Positions 20,851 through 32,201 are shown, counted from the first letter of the stretch. The stretch is 64,000 nt of DNA from Meloidogyne chitwoodi (GCA_015183035.1 JACZZP010000017.1:806001-870000); one strand, 5' to 3'. Program-made: numbers and translations. The notes: generated by a model not told the origin, from the letters alone.

Positions 20851-21951
20851 TTAATAATTTTTCGTTCCCTTCATTGATAAAGCAAAAATAATATTTTTCC
20901 ATTCTTCACGAGCTTTCTCAACTCCTACCAAACCTTCTTTGAGATATCCATCGAACTTTAAAGAAAGATAAGGATCAAAGTGAAAATCATCAAGAATTTT
21001 CTAAAATTTGTTATGAAAAAAAATTATCTCAACAAAAAACCATAAAAATTATTCGAGCATATTCAATTATATAAATCCCACAATCTCCAGAAATTTCCAT
21101 AAATGGCACTTGACAATAATTATAAATTGGTTTATTAGAAGTTATATTTAGATAACTTGTCAGCTTTGAAACAAACTGAAAATATAGTTTTGAGAAAGTT
21201 AAATTTAAAAAAATATACAAACTTTAGATACACCCTCATTAATATAAGTTTCATGTGAATTTCTTGTAGGATCAAAAAGCAAAAACTTTCGTTGGTTTGG
21301 ATCAAAAAGAATTAAAGACCAATGCGTTCCACTATAAACTTGATCAGGATTATTGCTGTCATTATAGATAAAAAGATTCCATTTATCTGAATTTACGCCA
21401 ATATTTTTTAAAAGATCGTCATCGTTTACGTATTTAATTAATTCACATTGAGTGGCATAAATAATACAAATCTGAAATTTAAAAAAAATAAATTTATAAA
21501 TTATAAACGATTAAAATTTCTAAACAACTTTAATTCTTAATGAGAAAAAAATATAAAATCATAACTTATTAAGGCGCTCATCTTTAAAATACTTGTCTGC
21601 AAGATAAATAATCGAAAAATTTACAATGTTATCAGTCAACCACCCATGACCACAAAGAGTAACAGCTAAAATACTTAATATTAATAAAACTGTTTAAATG
21701 ACCATCTTCATCGTGAACTACAATGTCATCGTAAGAAAATAATCGCATAATCGTAAACTTATTAATTCATGAAAATAATTTGTCTGTATAAATAAAATTT
21801 ACTTGATTAAAAGTAAAATACCTAATCGAAAATTTGATCGCGGGCCATTTAATCGCGCAATAGTATAACAAATGAAGAGAATTAGAGATAAAAAGAAATC
21901 TAGAGACGCAACTTCTGGTCCGCGATTACTGTTCCGAAATTTTAAAGACAT
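20851..21951 (-). CDS. ulp-3: ULP-family cysteine protease, SENP8/NEDP1 (ULP-3) type
   Basis: About six minus-strand exons. N-terminal part MSLKFRNSNRG with a hydrophobic stretch, then the C48 core: RLFSYDDIVVHDEDG, GHGWLTDNIVNFSIIYLA, a middle region, catalytic His in SGTHWSLILFDPNQRKF, catalytic Asp in LLFDPTRN, and catalytic Cys in EISGDCGIYIIEYA, ending EEWKNIIFALSMK. Proteases of this type cleave NEDD8 (or SUMO) from conjugates. The W-L-x-D-x-I and GTHWSL-x-L-F-D motifs favour the SENP8 group. Odd point: the oxyanion-hole Gln that normally lies six residues before the Cys is Met here (VPFMEISGDCG against VPQQ-x4-DCG). First gene of a minus-strand cluster; its start is 166 nt from the divergent ankyrin gene. 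The hydrophobic N-terminus (FLSLILFICYTIA) is unusual for the family. Confidence 0.8.
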
Positions 21952-22117
21952 AATTTAAAAAATTAGGGTTTTACTCAGTAAAATTTAAAAATATCCATGA
22001 GGATGAAGTGTTTGTTTCACGATAATTTTTTTAACAATTTTTCTTTGTACAATGTTTAACTCTTTTTTCCTCTTTAAATGATTTTACAAATTTTCAAATC
22101 AGTGTTATTTTCTTATA
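21952..22117. promoter_or_regulatory. Short divergent (bidirectional) promoter region
   Basis: Only 166 nt separate the starts of the minus-strand ulp-3-like cluster and the plus-strand ankyrin/ARMT1 cluster. No TATA-type motif stands out. A pyrimidine-rich CTCTTTTTTCCTCTTTAAATG and TGTTATTTTCTTATAATG near the plus-strand start could hold a trans-splice acceptor, though none is certain. Confidence 0.5.
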
Positions 22118-23470
22118 ATGCATAGTCGTTCTAATTTACCTAATCTTTCATCCGACCCAATTTTTCAAAAAGACGATTATAATGATTATGAAGGAAGTGG
22201 AGAAGATTTTGAGGAAATAGCTTACGATTGTGAAGAATTTACTGGGAGTACATCTAAGGTTTAAATCTTGAATTAAAAATTTGAAAATTTATTTAAGGAT
22301 AAAAAAAATGATTCTAACCAAAAACAACCAAAAATTCACCTTTCAGTTTGTGCGAAAGCTCTTTTTTATTGTTCTAATGGACAATTACAGGAACTTAGAA
22401 ATCTGATAAAAGAATATGTATGAATCTTTATAAACTTTTTTATTTAACAACTTTTTGGCACTTTTTAAAAACGGTAGGTAATTCTGCGGACTTTTTTTTT
22501 TTTGCGGACAAAGTTTATTATATAAACTGGTTAAATGTGTTATTTGATTTTTGCCTTAAGGCATATAAGGGTACCTACCTGCTAACAAATATGATAAAAA
22601 TGTTTTTGACCTTGTCATTTACATTTTTATTATAATAAACTTTGTCCGCAAAAAAGTTCGCTGAATTACCTCTCATCTTTATAATGTGTCATTTTTTTAA
22701 TTTTAGCCAGAATTGATAAATTATAAATATCCACTTTGTTATCGGTACAGTTGTTTGCATATTGCTGCAAAAGCTGGTGATAAGAACATTGTGCAATATC
22801 TTATTAGACATGGGGCGGATGTAAATTCTAAGGATGTAAGTGCATTTAGATTTTCTTCATAACCTGGTATTATTTTGAAATTCTTCATAAAAAAAATTAT
22901 AGAATATATTCATAATTATTAAGATTCAGCATTTTACTAGTTTTTATTTAAAGGAAATGCATTGTACTCCATTACATGCTGCTGCAAAGGCTGGGCAACA
23001 TGAAATTATTAATATGCTCATTGATATAGGTTTTTTGAAACTATTAATTTTAAATAATTTTATCTAATATTAGGAGCTGATAAAAATGTTCGTGATGCAC
23101 TTGGAATGCTTTACAGTGCTTATTTAAATAAACATGTTGCATTATATAAAAATGAACTAATAAGATATTCAAATACAGTTCATTATTATTCAAGTTGTGC
23201 AAGTGAAGAAGGTAATAACTTATTCCGGAATATCACACCAAATCTTATCTTAGGGAAATAAAAAATTAGAAGAGGTAATAATATAATTATTGAAACAAGT
23301 TTGGGATGACATCTTTCATTTTAATTGAAATTCTTTATTTTCTAGATGATGCGTTAAGTCAAGGCAGCAATCGTTCCCATATTTCACTTTCTTCTCGCCG
23401 TAATTACACTTTCCAGTCTTTCAAAAAGCCAATCAGTCGTGCTGTTCGTGATTTCCTTAAAAGGAAGTGA
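22118..23470 (+). CDS. Ankyrin-repeat protein
   Basis: Six plus-strand exons, roughly 230 residues. Acidic N-terminus (DDYNDYEGSGEDFEEIAYD); three ankyrin units: a degenerate first (ALFYCSNGQLQELRNLIKE), then YSCLHIAAKAGDKNIVQYLI...HGADVNSKD, then TPLHAAAKAGQHEIINMLID...GADKNVRDALGM; and a basic Ser/Arg C-terminus (SHISLSSRRNYTFQSF ... RDFLKRK). The canonical TPLHxAA and GADVN words make the fold secure. Ankyrin repeats mediate protein contacts; the partner is unknown and I do not recognise an orthologue. The second intron contains a 194-bp MITE. The ARMT1 gene starts 149 nt after its stop on the same strand, suggesting co-transcription. Confidence 0.82.
22477..22670. mobile_element. 194-bp MITE in an ankyrin-gene intron
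   Basis: Terminal inverted repeats of about 45 bp: left GGTAATTCTGCGGAC, T-run, GCGGACAAAGTTTATTATA; right, complemented, GGTAATTCAGCGAAC, T-run, GCGGACAAAGTTTATTATA. The centre is AT-rich without an open frame of its own. No clear target duplication. The subterminal word TTTTTTGCGGACAA is shared with the elements at 14832 and 37778 although the outermost ends differ. Confidence 0.85.
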
Positions 23471-23619
23471 TTATTTTATACACAAAATTATTTTTTATTG
23501 TCTTTATTTTTAATGTTATATAAAAATTATATTTTAAATATTTATTTTTATAAAAAAAATTTTAGTTGATTTACTGAATACATTAACTTTTAATTATTTA
23601 TTAGTTATTTTAGTTAGAA

Positions 23620-25554
23620 ATGGTTATTATGGAAAAATTACCACTTCAACTCACTGCTGGAGCCAAGCGTTCATCTTTTGCCTTTTTATCTATAAGTGAA
23701 CGGTGGCCAAAGATTATCGTTGGAATTGTTGATCGACTACATCGTTATTACAATAAAGCAATAGAAGAAGGAGGTCAGGTCAGTGTTTATTTTATCTTTA
23801 AGCACTGCAGCTCCTTTAATCCGTTGTTTGATCAGATTTCGCTTCAGTTTTTTATATTGAGTCCATTTTGACATTTGAGTACTGATTAAAAGTTTACATC
23901 TCAAATATTTATAAATCATTAAAAATATTAACGCAAATATATTTTAATCGTTTTATAATAGGAAAAGGGCGATGATGTTAAATTAGTAATTTCAAAATTG
24001 TCTGAAATGCGTTACCGAATGATGACTGATAAACCACTTGAAAAATTAGTTGATGGAATATCTGCTGATATTAAATATTGGAATGATGGAATTGATGAAC
24101 TGACAAAAGTAATAAACTATAAATAATTTTTTAATAAAAAATTTTTGTTTAGGAGAATGGAAAAGCTGTCAATTGGTTTGGAGGTCCTTGGCTTTTTGTT
24201 GAATGTTACATGTATTCAAAAGTTCATGAATTCTTTCTACAAACAAATCATCTGAAAGTTTATGATCCTTTTCAAGAGGAAAAACAAAAAAGTTATAAAA
24301 ATAGGTAATTAGTAATTACAGAAATAAATAATTTTTAAAAATAGTTTCAAATATTTGTTTGCGGTTAGTACAGAAATGGCTACATTATTGGATAAGAAAC
24401 ATTTATCTACTGATGAATTACGTGAATCATTACTTAAGTTTCTTCAGGTGTTTATTTTTTTTGTATCAGGAAAGCATTTACATAGATAATTAGGTTAACA
24501 CATATATTAAGGATTTGGCAGAATATATAGACAATAATATCTATTTTTTATATAATTATTTGTTATTATAGATCTCACTTTGGGGCAATAAATGCGACCT
24601 TTCTCTCTCCGGTGGTGATCCTCATTTAATGTCTGAAACAATTTTTCATGAATTGGACACATTAAGATCAAACATTTTGGCAGATGATTTAGAATTGGCT
24701 GTAAATGAACTTATTTGTAATAAAAAACAAGTGGATATTATATTAGACAATTCTGGACCAGAATTATTTACAGATTTGTGCCTTGTTGATTTTCTTATTT
24801 CTAATAATCTGACAAACAAAGTTATATTACATGGAAAGGTTATTTGTTTTTAATTTATTTTCTAAAAAGAGAGTAATTCACGGAGTATACTTTTTTGTTG
24901 AATTTAATTATAGTCATTAATTTAAATATTTTTTTGAGGCTTTCCCTTGGTTTGTCTCTGATACAACCAAAACAGATTTAGAATGGATGCTTGGCCAATT
25001 ATCTGCTGAAAGTGAACCTGTATTTGCTAGATTTGGAAAACATTGGAAAAGCTATCTGGAAAATGTTTAAAAAAAATTTTTTTTAATAATAAATATTTAG
25101 GGTATAATTGAATATAAAACACATTCATTTTGGACTTATGGTAAGAACTGAGAGATTAGGATATTATAACCATTGGACAATTTTAAGGCCACGCCTATTG
25201 CAAAATGAAAGAAATTGCTCCTAATCTTTATGAACAACTGAGCGTCTCTTCTATCCTAATTTTTAAGGGTGATTTGAATTACAGAAAATTGGTTGGAGAC
25301 AGAGAATGGCCTTTAGATACACCTTTTAACGTTTCAAATATTTTTTTATTAAAAAATAATTATTGTAGATGGCTATCTGTGGTTTCGAACCGGCACCTTT
25401 ACTAACTCTTAGAACTTTGAAAGCTGAAACTGTTGCTGGTCTGAATTCAAAGGCTATCCAATTAATTTCAAGTAAATTTGGACAAGATGATCTCACATGG
25501 ATGACTTCAAGTGAATATGCAGTTGTTCAATTCTCTGTTCCAAATAAGAAATAA
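23620..25554 (+). CDS. ARMT1: ARMT1-type damage-control phosphatase (DUF89)
   Basis: About eight plus-strand exons, about 430 residues, full length for the family. Conserved blocks in order: SFAFLSISERWPKIIVGIVD, WFGGPWLFVECYMYSKVHEF, ISLWGNKCDLSLSGGDPH, the metal site VDIILDNSGPELFTDLCL (Asp-Asn), FPWFVSDTTKTDLEWML, SFWTYGHAYCKM, the second motif LIFKGDLNYRKLVGDREWP and LRTLKAETVAGL. The whole order matches human ARMT1 (C6orf211). DUF89 subfamily III enzymes are metal-dependent phosphatases acting on damaged or surplus sugar phosphates such as fructose-1-phosphate; a protein-glutamyl methyltransferase activity has also been claimed. All metal ligands visible are kept. It follows the ankyrin gene by 149 nt on the same strand. 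Confidence 0.93.
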
Positions 25555-26153
25555 TATTTTAAATAAAATGAGTGACATTTATTGTAGGATGTGATAATTT
25601 CTAAGTTAACTAGGTATTTTAATTTATTATATAGAGGATATTTTTAATAATTTTAATGAATTTTTATTGTAAAAAGAAATATATTCAAACATGATTGCCG
25701 TCATTTCACATACAAAAACGACATTTTTTAAGATTTTGTAAGAGAAATGCAGTAAACATGTTAATATATTCTTACTTTATTTTTTAAAGCATATAAATTA
25801 TGAATTAATTTGTTTTTAAATGTCAGAAATTCAAAAACAAAAATTAAAACTATTTGAAAGGCTTCCCTAACAACCGCCCCAATTAGAATATTTTTTGTTC
25901 TAAAATATACTGTAGTTATAGGTTAAGCAAAATGTTTACTAGTTTGACTAAGGTTGGAAGTTAATGGATTCATGTAAACCTCAAACCTAGGCATAGCCCA
26001 CATCGTTCTTTAACAGTTTGAGTTACTTATCAACCAGTTTCTAAACTAATTGAATATTATCGACGATTTATTCAATGAAACAAACTACAATAGAAATTAT
26101 AGTTGATAAAATATATAATCAAATATACACACACACAAATCTATTCTTAGGTA
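25555..26153. other. Intergenic region between convergent genes
   Basis: 599 bases between the ARMT1 stop and the mccc-2 stop. AATAAA-type signals occur close to both ends (for example AAATAAAATG at about 25561). A short (CA)n run lies at about 26129. No gene or transposon end recognised. Confidence 0.55.
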
Positions 26154-29014
26154 TTACATTCGAAAAACTCCATATTTAGTTTCACTCTGTTTTGTTTCAT
26201 ATCCACAAAGGGTAGCATGAAGGGCAAGGCCAAGAACTTGTCGTGTATCCGCCGGGTCAATAACTCCTATTATAGTAAATATTATAAGCCTAACCAAAAT
26301 AATAAAAAACACACCATCATCCCAGAGACGTGCAGAGGCAAAGAATGGAGAGCCTTCACGTTCAAAACGTTCCTCAACTGGCTGTTTAATACGTCGTTCT
26401 TCCTCCTCACTCAACTCAGAATCAGCACTATCCTGTTTCCGTGACCGTTTTTCTCTTTGAATTTGGGCTAAAACGTTAGCAGCTTGCTCACTGCCCATAA
26501 CAGAAATGCGTGCATTTGGCCACATAAACAAAAATCTAAATATTTAAAATAAAATTTAAAAAAATACTTGTTAAGTTTTGGATTACTTTCTCTATTTTAA
26601 TTTTAAATTAAACCATCAACCCCATTAAAAAAAATTTTTACAACAATTTTAAGCGGAAAATAAATACAAATTTTTGAAAAATTAAAATAATAAATTAATA
26701 AATCTACAGGATCCCATAAAATAATTATATTTTCAACAAAGATAAAGAAACCCATAAAATTCCGCGGTCTCTACATAGCAAAAAGGGAACTGAGGAAAAG
26801 GGATAATCTTAACGCCATATTTTTTCTTAAATGGTATAATACCGTAAATAAAAAATAAATTTTATTGGTTCTCGTGCCCTATAAAATTACCTTGGTGAAT
26901 AAGCCCTTCCACACATCCCATAGTTTCCAGCACCATAAGAACCACCAACTAACACAGTCAATTTTGGAACTTTCGCACAGGCAACTGCAGTAACCATTTT
27001 GGCACCATGTTTAGCTATTCCTTCAGCTTCAGCATCACGTCCAACCATGAAACCTGTGATGTTCTGTATAAAAATATTTTAGATATAATAAAGCTTTGTT
27101 TTTATAATGCTGAAAGAATATAACTCTAAAATACTACATAAAAAGTTACAAAACAAATAAAAAGGACTTGAAGGAAAATGAGTGGAATGTTGCGCTGACA
27201 ACAAAGCTCCACAAAATGAGCCCCTTTCATTGCTGATTCACTAAACAGCACGCCATTATTGCCTGAGGAAGAATTAATTCTAATAAATTTGCCGACAAAA
27301 ACTAACCAACAATTCCAACCGTGTGACCAAATAAACGAGCAAATCCTGTGACTAGAGTTTCTCCATAAAACTATAAAAATAAAAATGGCATGAAAAAACT
27401 TAAAACTACAATATTTAATTATAGATTAATTTGATCGCTAAAAGTCACAATTAATTTAATGTTAATAACAAAATATGTCCTTAATTCTATAATAAAAATA
27501 AAATTACTTGCTTAAATTCATCAAAACGAGACCCATCTACAATACGAGCAATTATTTCCCTTACATCGTAGGCTTTATTTTGTTTTCCATCATTTCCAAC
27601 AATTCCATAAATTTGATCAGAAGGAAAAAGAGGCTCCTCGATTGAATATTCATTAAATTCTATTCTTTGTGCAGGCAAACCAGCAACAATTTGGCGAGCA
27701 ATTGCTAATGCATGTTTATCATTTCTTGCAAAATAGTCAGTCACCCCGCTCGTTCGACAATGTAAATCTGCACCTCCAAGTTCTTCAGCCGTTACCTATA
27801 AGAGAAAATGATAAATCAAGAAGGTAAACATTTAAAAATAAAAATATTTAATGCGATGAAGAAATATTTAAATTAAAAAAGCTTCATCTGTTACATTTTC
27901 TCCAGTTGCTGCTTTAACAAGTGGAGGACCACCTAAAAAAACAGTCCCCGTTCCTTGAACAATAATTGATTGGTCAGCCATTGCAGGGACATAAGCACCT
28001 CCGGCCGTACAGGATCTATTTTTAAATTTTTATTCAAAAATAATATTTAAAAAATATTTTGTTAAAATCAGACCCCATAACTATAGCAATTTGTGGAATT
28101 CCCTCAGCTGACATTGTTGCTTGATTGTAAAAAATACGCCCAAAATGATCACGATCCGCAAAAATTTCTGCTTGACGCGGTAAATTAGCACCTCCAGAAT
28201 CGACCAAATAAATACAGGGAAGCCTAAAAATTTTAATTTCTGGTAAGAATTTATTTTTAAAGCGCCTAGTTTTTTAGAAAATAGATTTACCTATTCTCTT
28301 TTGCAATTTCCTGTGCCCTTAAATGCTTCTTAACAGTTATAGGATAATATGTACCGCCCTAAAAATAACAAATAAAAAATAATTAATTTTCATCTAATTT
28401 TAAAAGTATTTTTAATAATTTTATAAATGAAAACCTTAACAGTTGCATCATTCGCAGTTATCACACATAATTTTCCCGAAACAATTCCTAAACCGGTAAT
28501 AATTCCACCAACAGGCACTTTCTCATCGCCATATAAATTAAAACCAGCCAATTGCGAAAGTTCAAGAAAAGCACTTCCCGAATCTTAAAAAATAATTAAA
28601 CCAATTATTTCAAAATCTAAAACTGAAACCTATTAAAAGTTCAACACGCTCTCTAGCCAACATTTTTCCTTTCTTCTTATGATTAATACGAGTCGATAAA
28701 TCAGTATCAATTCCATCAATTACTTGTGAAATAATTGTGCGAAACTCATCTAACTAATAAAAAAGTAATAATTTTTTAAATTAAAAAACCGTATTAAGCA
28801 TTTTTGTCTCGCCTTGCCGATATTCTTCAGAGCAAGGATTAACTGAACTCTGCAAAGCAGACCAACAGTTTGAGGATTTAACATTTGTAGAATGAAAATA
28901 CACAAGAGATACTCTAAATAAAATAAAGTTAAAATGAGATGTAAAATGTTTAAATTACTTTCTAGGTTCGACACAACATTTTTTAAAATAATTAATAAAT
29001 AATTTACAAAACAT
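26154..29014 (-). CDS. mccc-2: Methylcrotonyl-CoA carboxylase beta chain, mitochondrial
   Basis: About ten minus-strand exons, about 570 residues. The short first exon ([14 protein letters not shown]) is basic and hydrophobic, a likely mitochondrial presequence. The carboxyltransferase halves follow: [77 protein letters not shown], then [69 protein letters not shown] and [16 protein letters not shown], ending in ETKYGVFRM. The order and the [13 protein letters not shown] / [12 protein letters not shown] words identify MCCC2 rather than propionyl-CoA carboxylase. It transfers carboxyl from biotin to 3-methylcrotonyl-CoA in leucine breakdown in the mitochondrial matrix, in complex with the biotin-bearing alpha chain, not present here. 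An insert rich in Ser/Glu/Arg ([18 protein letters not shown]) is variable in the family. Confidence 0.95.
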
Positions 29015-29136
29015 TAAAAAAATTAAAACATTTGGAACATGATATTTTCTTTTATTTTCTACTATTTTGTATTTTGAAAAATATAGTTAGTTTACATTCT
29101 GAAAAAATGTATGCAAAAGTTTATAAAAAGCTACAT

Positions 29137-30640
29137 GACTTTTTGTCAACGGACTTTTCGTCAATGACTAAATATGCATATATGTAATTGAGGAGTTTGT
29201 CTATATGTTTGTCCGAGATTTTATAGTAAACTGATTTGGGGAAGTAGAAATGGGAGCTTTTATATAAGTGTTTAAAAGTTCGATACTATATAAACAGCGT
29301 ATTTTACCATTCTCCTGTTCTACGAGCAGCGCCAACTGTCTGTGACTCCAACGTCTACGAGAAACATCAACGGTCAGCTACACTAACGGAGGAAGCTCTA
29401 TGGGCCAAGGTTTTGCGAGCTACGCTAACGGCGGTGGTGCTTGAGACTAAGGTTTGGCGAGCTACGCTAACGGCGTTGGTTCTAGAGACTAAGGTTTGGC
29501 GAGCTACGCTAACGGCGTTGGTTCTAGAGACTAAGGTTTGGCGAGCTAAGCTAAGGCGTTTGTTCAATAAACTGGTGTCTTAGGAGCTAAGCTAAGGCGT
29601 TTGTTCAATAAACTGGTGTCTTAGGAGCTAAGCTAAGGCGTTTGTTCAATAAACTGGTGTCTTAGGAGCTAAGCTAAGGCGTTTGTTCAATAAACTGGTG
29701 TCTTAGGAGCCACGCTAAGGCGCTAGTTCTATGAGCCAAGGTTCTAGGAGTATGCTAACGTCTACAAGATACGCCAACGTCTACGAGCAACGTCAACGGT
29801 CTATGAGCTACGCTAACGGCGGTGGTACTAGAGACTAAGGTTTGGCGAGCTACGCTAACGGCGTTGGTTCTAGAGACTAAGGTTTGGCGAGCTACGCTAA
29901 CGGCGTTGGTTCTAGAGACTTAGGTCTTAGGAGCTAAGCTAAGGCGTTTGTTCAATAAACTGGTGTCTTAGGAGCTAAGCTAAGGCGTTTGTTCAATAAA
30001 CTGGTGTCTTAGGAGCCACGCTAAGGCGTTAGTTCTATGAGCCAAGGTTCTAGAAGTATGCTAACGTCTACGAGCATCGTCAACGGTCTACGAGCTACGC
30101 TAACGGCGGTGGTTTGTTGGCCAAGGTTCTAGGAACTATGTTAACGTTTACAAGATGCGCCAACGTCTCAGCGTCTACAAGCTACGACAACGATGATGGT
30201 TCTGTGATGGTGGTGTGTAAAGTCAGAGAAAGTAGGAGATCGACTTCCTTTATTATTTCTTTTTATTGTTGTATATTATTTGGCGCGGTTTTCGGAGCCA
30301 GTGTCGACAGCTTGACTTAAAACTTGACTCATGCTTGATCATGTTTTAATTTCTCTATGTATTGTTTTGTTTGTAAATGTTTTAATTATGTTATAGTCTA
30401 TTCTTTGTAATTTCTGTTGTGTTAGACGATTGTAAATTTGGGTATCTGGATGATTATTTCGTTATCTTGTTTGTTTATTTTGTTGGAAATGTTTATATTT
30501 ATGTATGACTTTATTGTTTAGATTATTTTTTTCTAGTTTTAAAAAATTTGTTTATTGACGAAAAGTCCGTTGACATAAAGTCCAATGACGAAAAGTATTG
30601 ACGAATGGTCCATTGACGTAAATTCCGTTGACGAAAAGTC
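29137..30640. mobile_element. Inverted-repeat element with subterminal GTCAACGGACTTTTC repeats and an internal minisatellite
   Basis: Left end GACTTTTTGTCAACGG then ACTTTTCGTCAATGAC. The right end, read on the plus strand, is a run of degenerate units: GACGAAAAGTCCGTT, GACATAAAGTCCAAT, GACGAAAAGTATT, GACGAATGGTCCATT, GACGTAAATTCCGTT and GACGAAAAGTC. The ends are inverted relative to each other but the right one has more repeat units. Between them lies a GC-richer minisatellite. No transposase frame. The right end directly abuts the neighbouring Mutator-like element. Non-autonomous; family uncertain. Confidence 0.65.
29398..30112. repeat. Minisatellite with two unit types in a higher-order arrangement
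   Basis: Unit A (42 bp, beginning GAGCTACGCTAACGGCG and containing TTCTAGAGACTAAGG) and unit B (41 bp, beginning GAGCTAAGCTAAGGCG and containing TTCAATAAACTGG) occur as an A-block then a B-block (29416-29705). A linker of degenerate ACGTCTACGAG units follows, then A-block and B-block again (29807-30012). Units share a GAGCTAMGCTAA core, so B derives from A. Read on the minus strand, 42-nt units give a 14-residue repeat (SVARQTLVSRTNAV); the 41-nt units would shift frame, so no long protein is encoded. Confidence 0.85.
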
Positions 30641-30659
30641 GTGCCACCTACGCAATTCT

Positions 30660-32201
30660 GGGGGGGTGTCATTTTAACGACGCCGTTTTAACGATAGGAT
30701 TTTACCGACAGATTTTCACCGACAGCCGTTTTAACGATGCCGTTTTACCGACGGCCGTCTTATCGACGCCATTTGACCGACCGAAGAAAAAGTTCCATTT
30801 TACCGACAGAATTTTAAATTTATTCAAAATTTTTACTCCAACAGGATAAAATAAAAAAACAAGAATGGACATAAAAAATTTTATTTTAAAACTTTTTTCC
30901 CTTATAAACAAATTAAATCATTTAAATAAATTTATTAAATAAATTCTTTCAAAAATTTTAACAAAATAAATAAAATTCCAATGACAAGGGATTAACCCTA
31001 TTTTCATTGGTAAAGTAACCATAAAAACATTTAAAAAATGAAAATTAATCCATATGATAGTTCCTTGAAAGAACAGCTGTAACGGCGCCAACAATTGCCT
31101 GTCCAAAATCAATTGAGATGGTCCTTGGTAGAAAATTCGGCCAGTGCTGTCAACATGTTGAACATTCTTTCATAAAGAAGCATCAACTTTCCAGACAAAA
31201 GCAAATAACAAAGCGGAAAACCCAGTCTCCCCTTCTGAAATTCTTAAAATAAATAGAAAACCTATAAAAATCTTACCTTGCCAAAATTGCAGTCTCACGT
31301 CCAAAAATAATACTAAAATTTTATAATTAAAAATAAATTTAATAATATCACAACCGGTGCATTTTTCCATCATGATTGAATGGACCAGAGTCAGCTAAAA
31401 CGAAAATTCTTCTTGATCTTCTGCTCGTTGGTAAATACGAAACGTATGGGGAATGTCAAGTTCTTCAATTGTGGTAAGATTTCCCGGAGGCACTTGGTCT
31501 GCTGTCTTGTCCGTAAAATAATCTAAAAAGCATTTTATATTTAATTTTTTTTATTGACAACCTTTTTTGTAGCGTTTTTTTTGAAGAAATTGCAGCTAGT
31601 ACTGGACTAGGTGTATTTTGAAGAACAACTGCCCTAATCATTGGTGGATTTTCCATCGTTTCAAGTGCCCGTCTTTTTATTGCAGTTGTAGCGCGTTTTA
31701 AGACAATTTTGTCGATATTTGTACTGCAACCGTGTTTATTAGAAGACTTTAATTACTTCGTTTTACAAGTTAGTCCACACTCGGCCTTTACAACCTGTGC
31801 CGTTTTCATCCCTTGAAGAACTACAACGCCAAAATATTGCTGTGCCATCTTTTTTCATTTTATCTTCTACATAAAGAAAACCTTCATGCTCCACTGTTGC
31901 ATTTCCACGAATAGTTTCAATATCCTGTGCCATTTAAATTTAAATAAATCCTAAAAATAAATCAAATATATAATATAAATAAAAAATAATTGAAAAAAGA
32001 AATTAAAACAATTTTTTAAATTCGAAAAGATAAAATTATAAATTTAAAATTCTGTCGGTAAAATGGAACTTTTTCTTCGGTCGGTCAAATGGCGTCGATA
32101 AGACGGCCGTCGGTAAAACGGCATCGTTAAAACGGCTGTCGGTGAAAATCTGTCGGTAAAATCCTATCGTTAAAACGGCGTCGTTAAAATGACTCGCTCC
32201 C
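30660..32201. mobile_element. Mutator-like element (MULE) with long terminal inverted repeats and 9-bp target duplication
   Basis: Terminal inverted repeats of about 150 bp: left begins GGGGGGGTGTCATTTTAACG, right (complemented) GGGAGCGAGTCATTTTAACG. Both continue through the same sequence to TCTGTCGGTAAAATGGAAC. The repeats themselves consist of degenerate units of the type GCCGTTTTAACGAT / GCCGTTTTACCGAC. The element is flanked on both sides by CGCAATTCT (30651-30659 and 32201-32209), a 9-bp target duplication typical of Mutator-superfamily insertion. The interior carries a decayed minus-strand gene with a FLYWCH zinc-finger and MULE transposase-like segments. Confidence 0.88.
31000..31933 (-). 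pseudogene. Decayed FLYWCH/MULE transposase fragment
   Basis: From ATG at 31933 a minus-strand frame encodes a FLYWCH-type module (GFLYVEDKMKKDGT, IFWRCSSSRDENGTGCKG) and then a stop. In shifted frames follow KIVLKRATTAIKRRALETM, MIRAVVLQNTPSPVLAAIS, IEELDIPHTFRIYQRAEDQ, FVLADSGPFNHDGK and FGRETAILA, the order seen in nematode Mutator-like transposases ahead of their DDE domain. The catalytic DDE region is not recognisable. Several frameshifts and stops make it non-functional. It lies inside the inverted repeats at 30660-32201. Confidence 0.7.

Noticed and set aside
22420..22635. 71-codon plus-strand frame
   Set aside because: Intron plus MITE sequence of the ankyrin gene.
29398..30112. Regular repeat array, checked as a CRISPR
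   Set aside because: Units are contiguous with no unique spacers, period 41-42 bp, in a eukaryotic genome; it is a minisatellite.
30628..30911. Frames on both strands in the MULE terminus
   Set aside because: Translations of the degenerate TIR sub-units.
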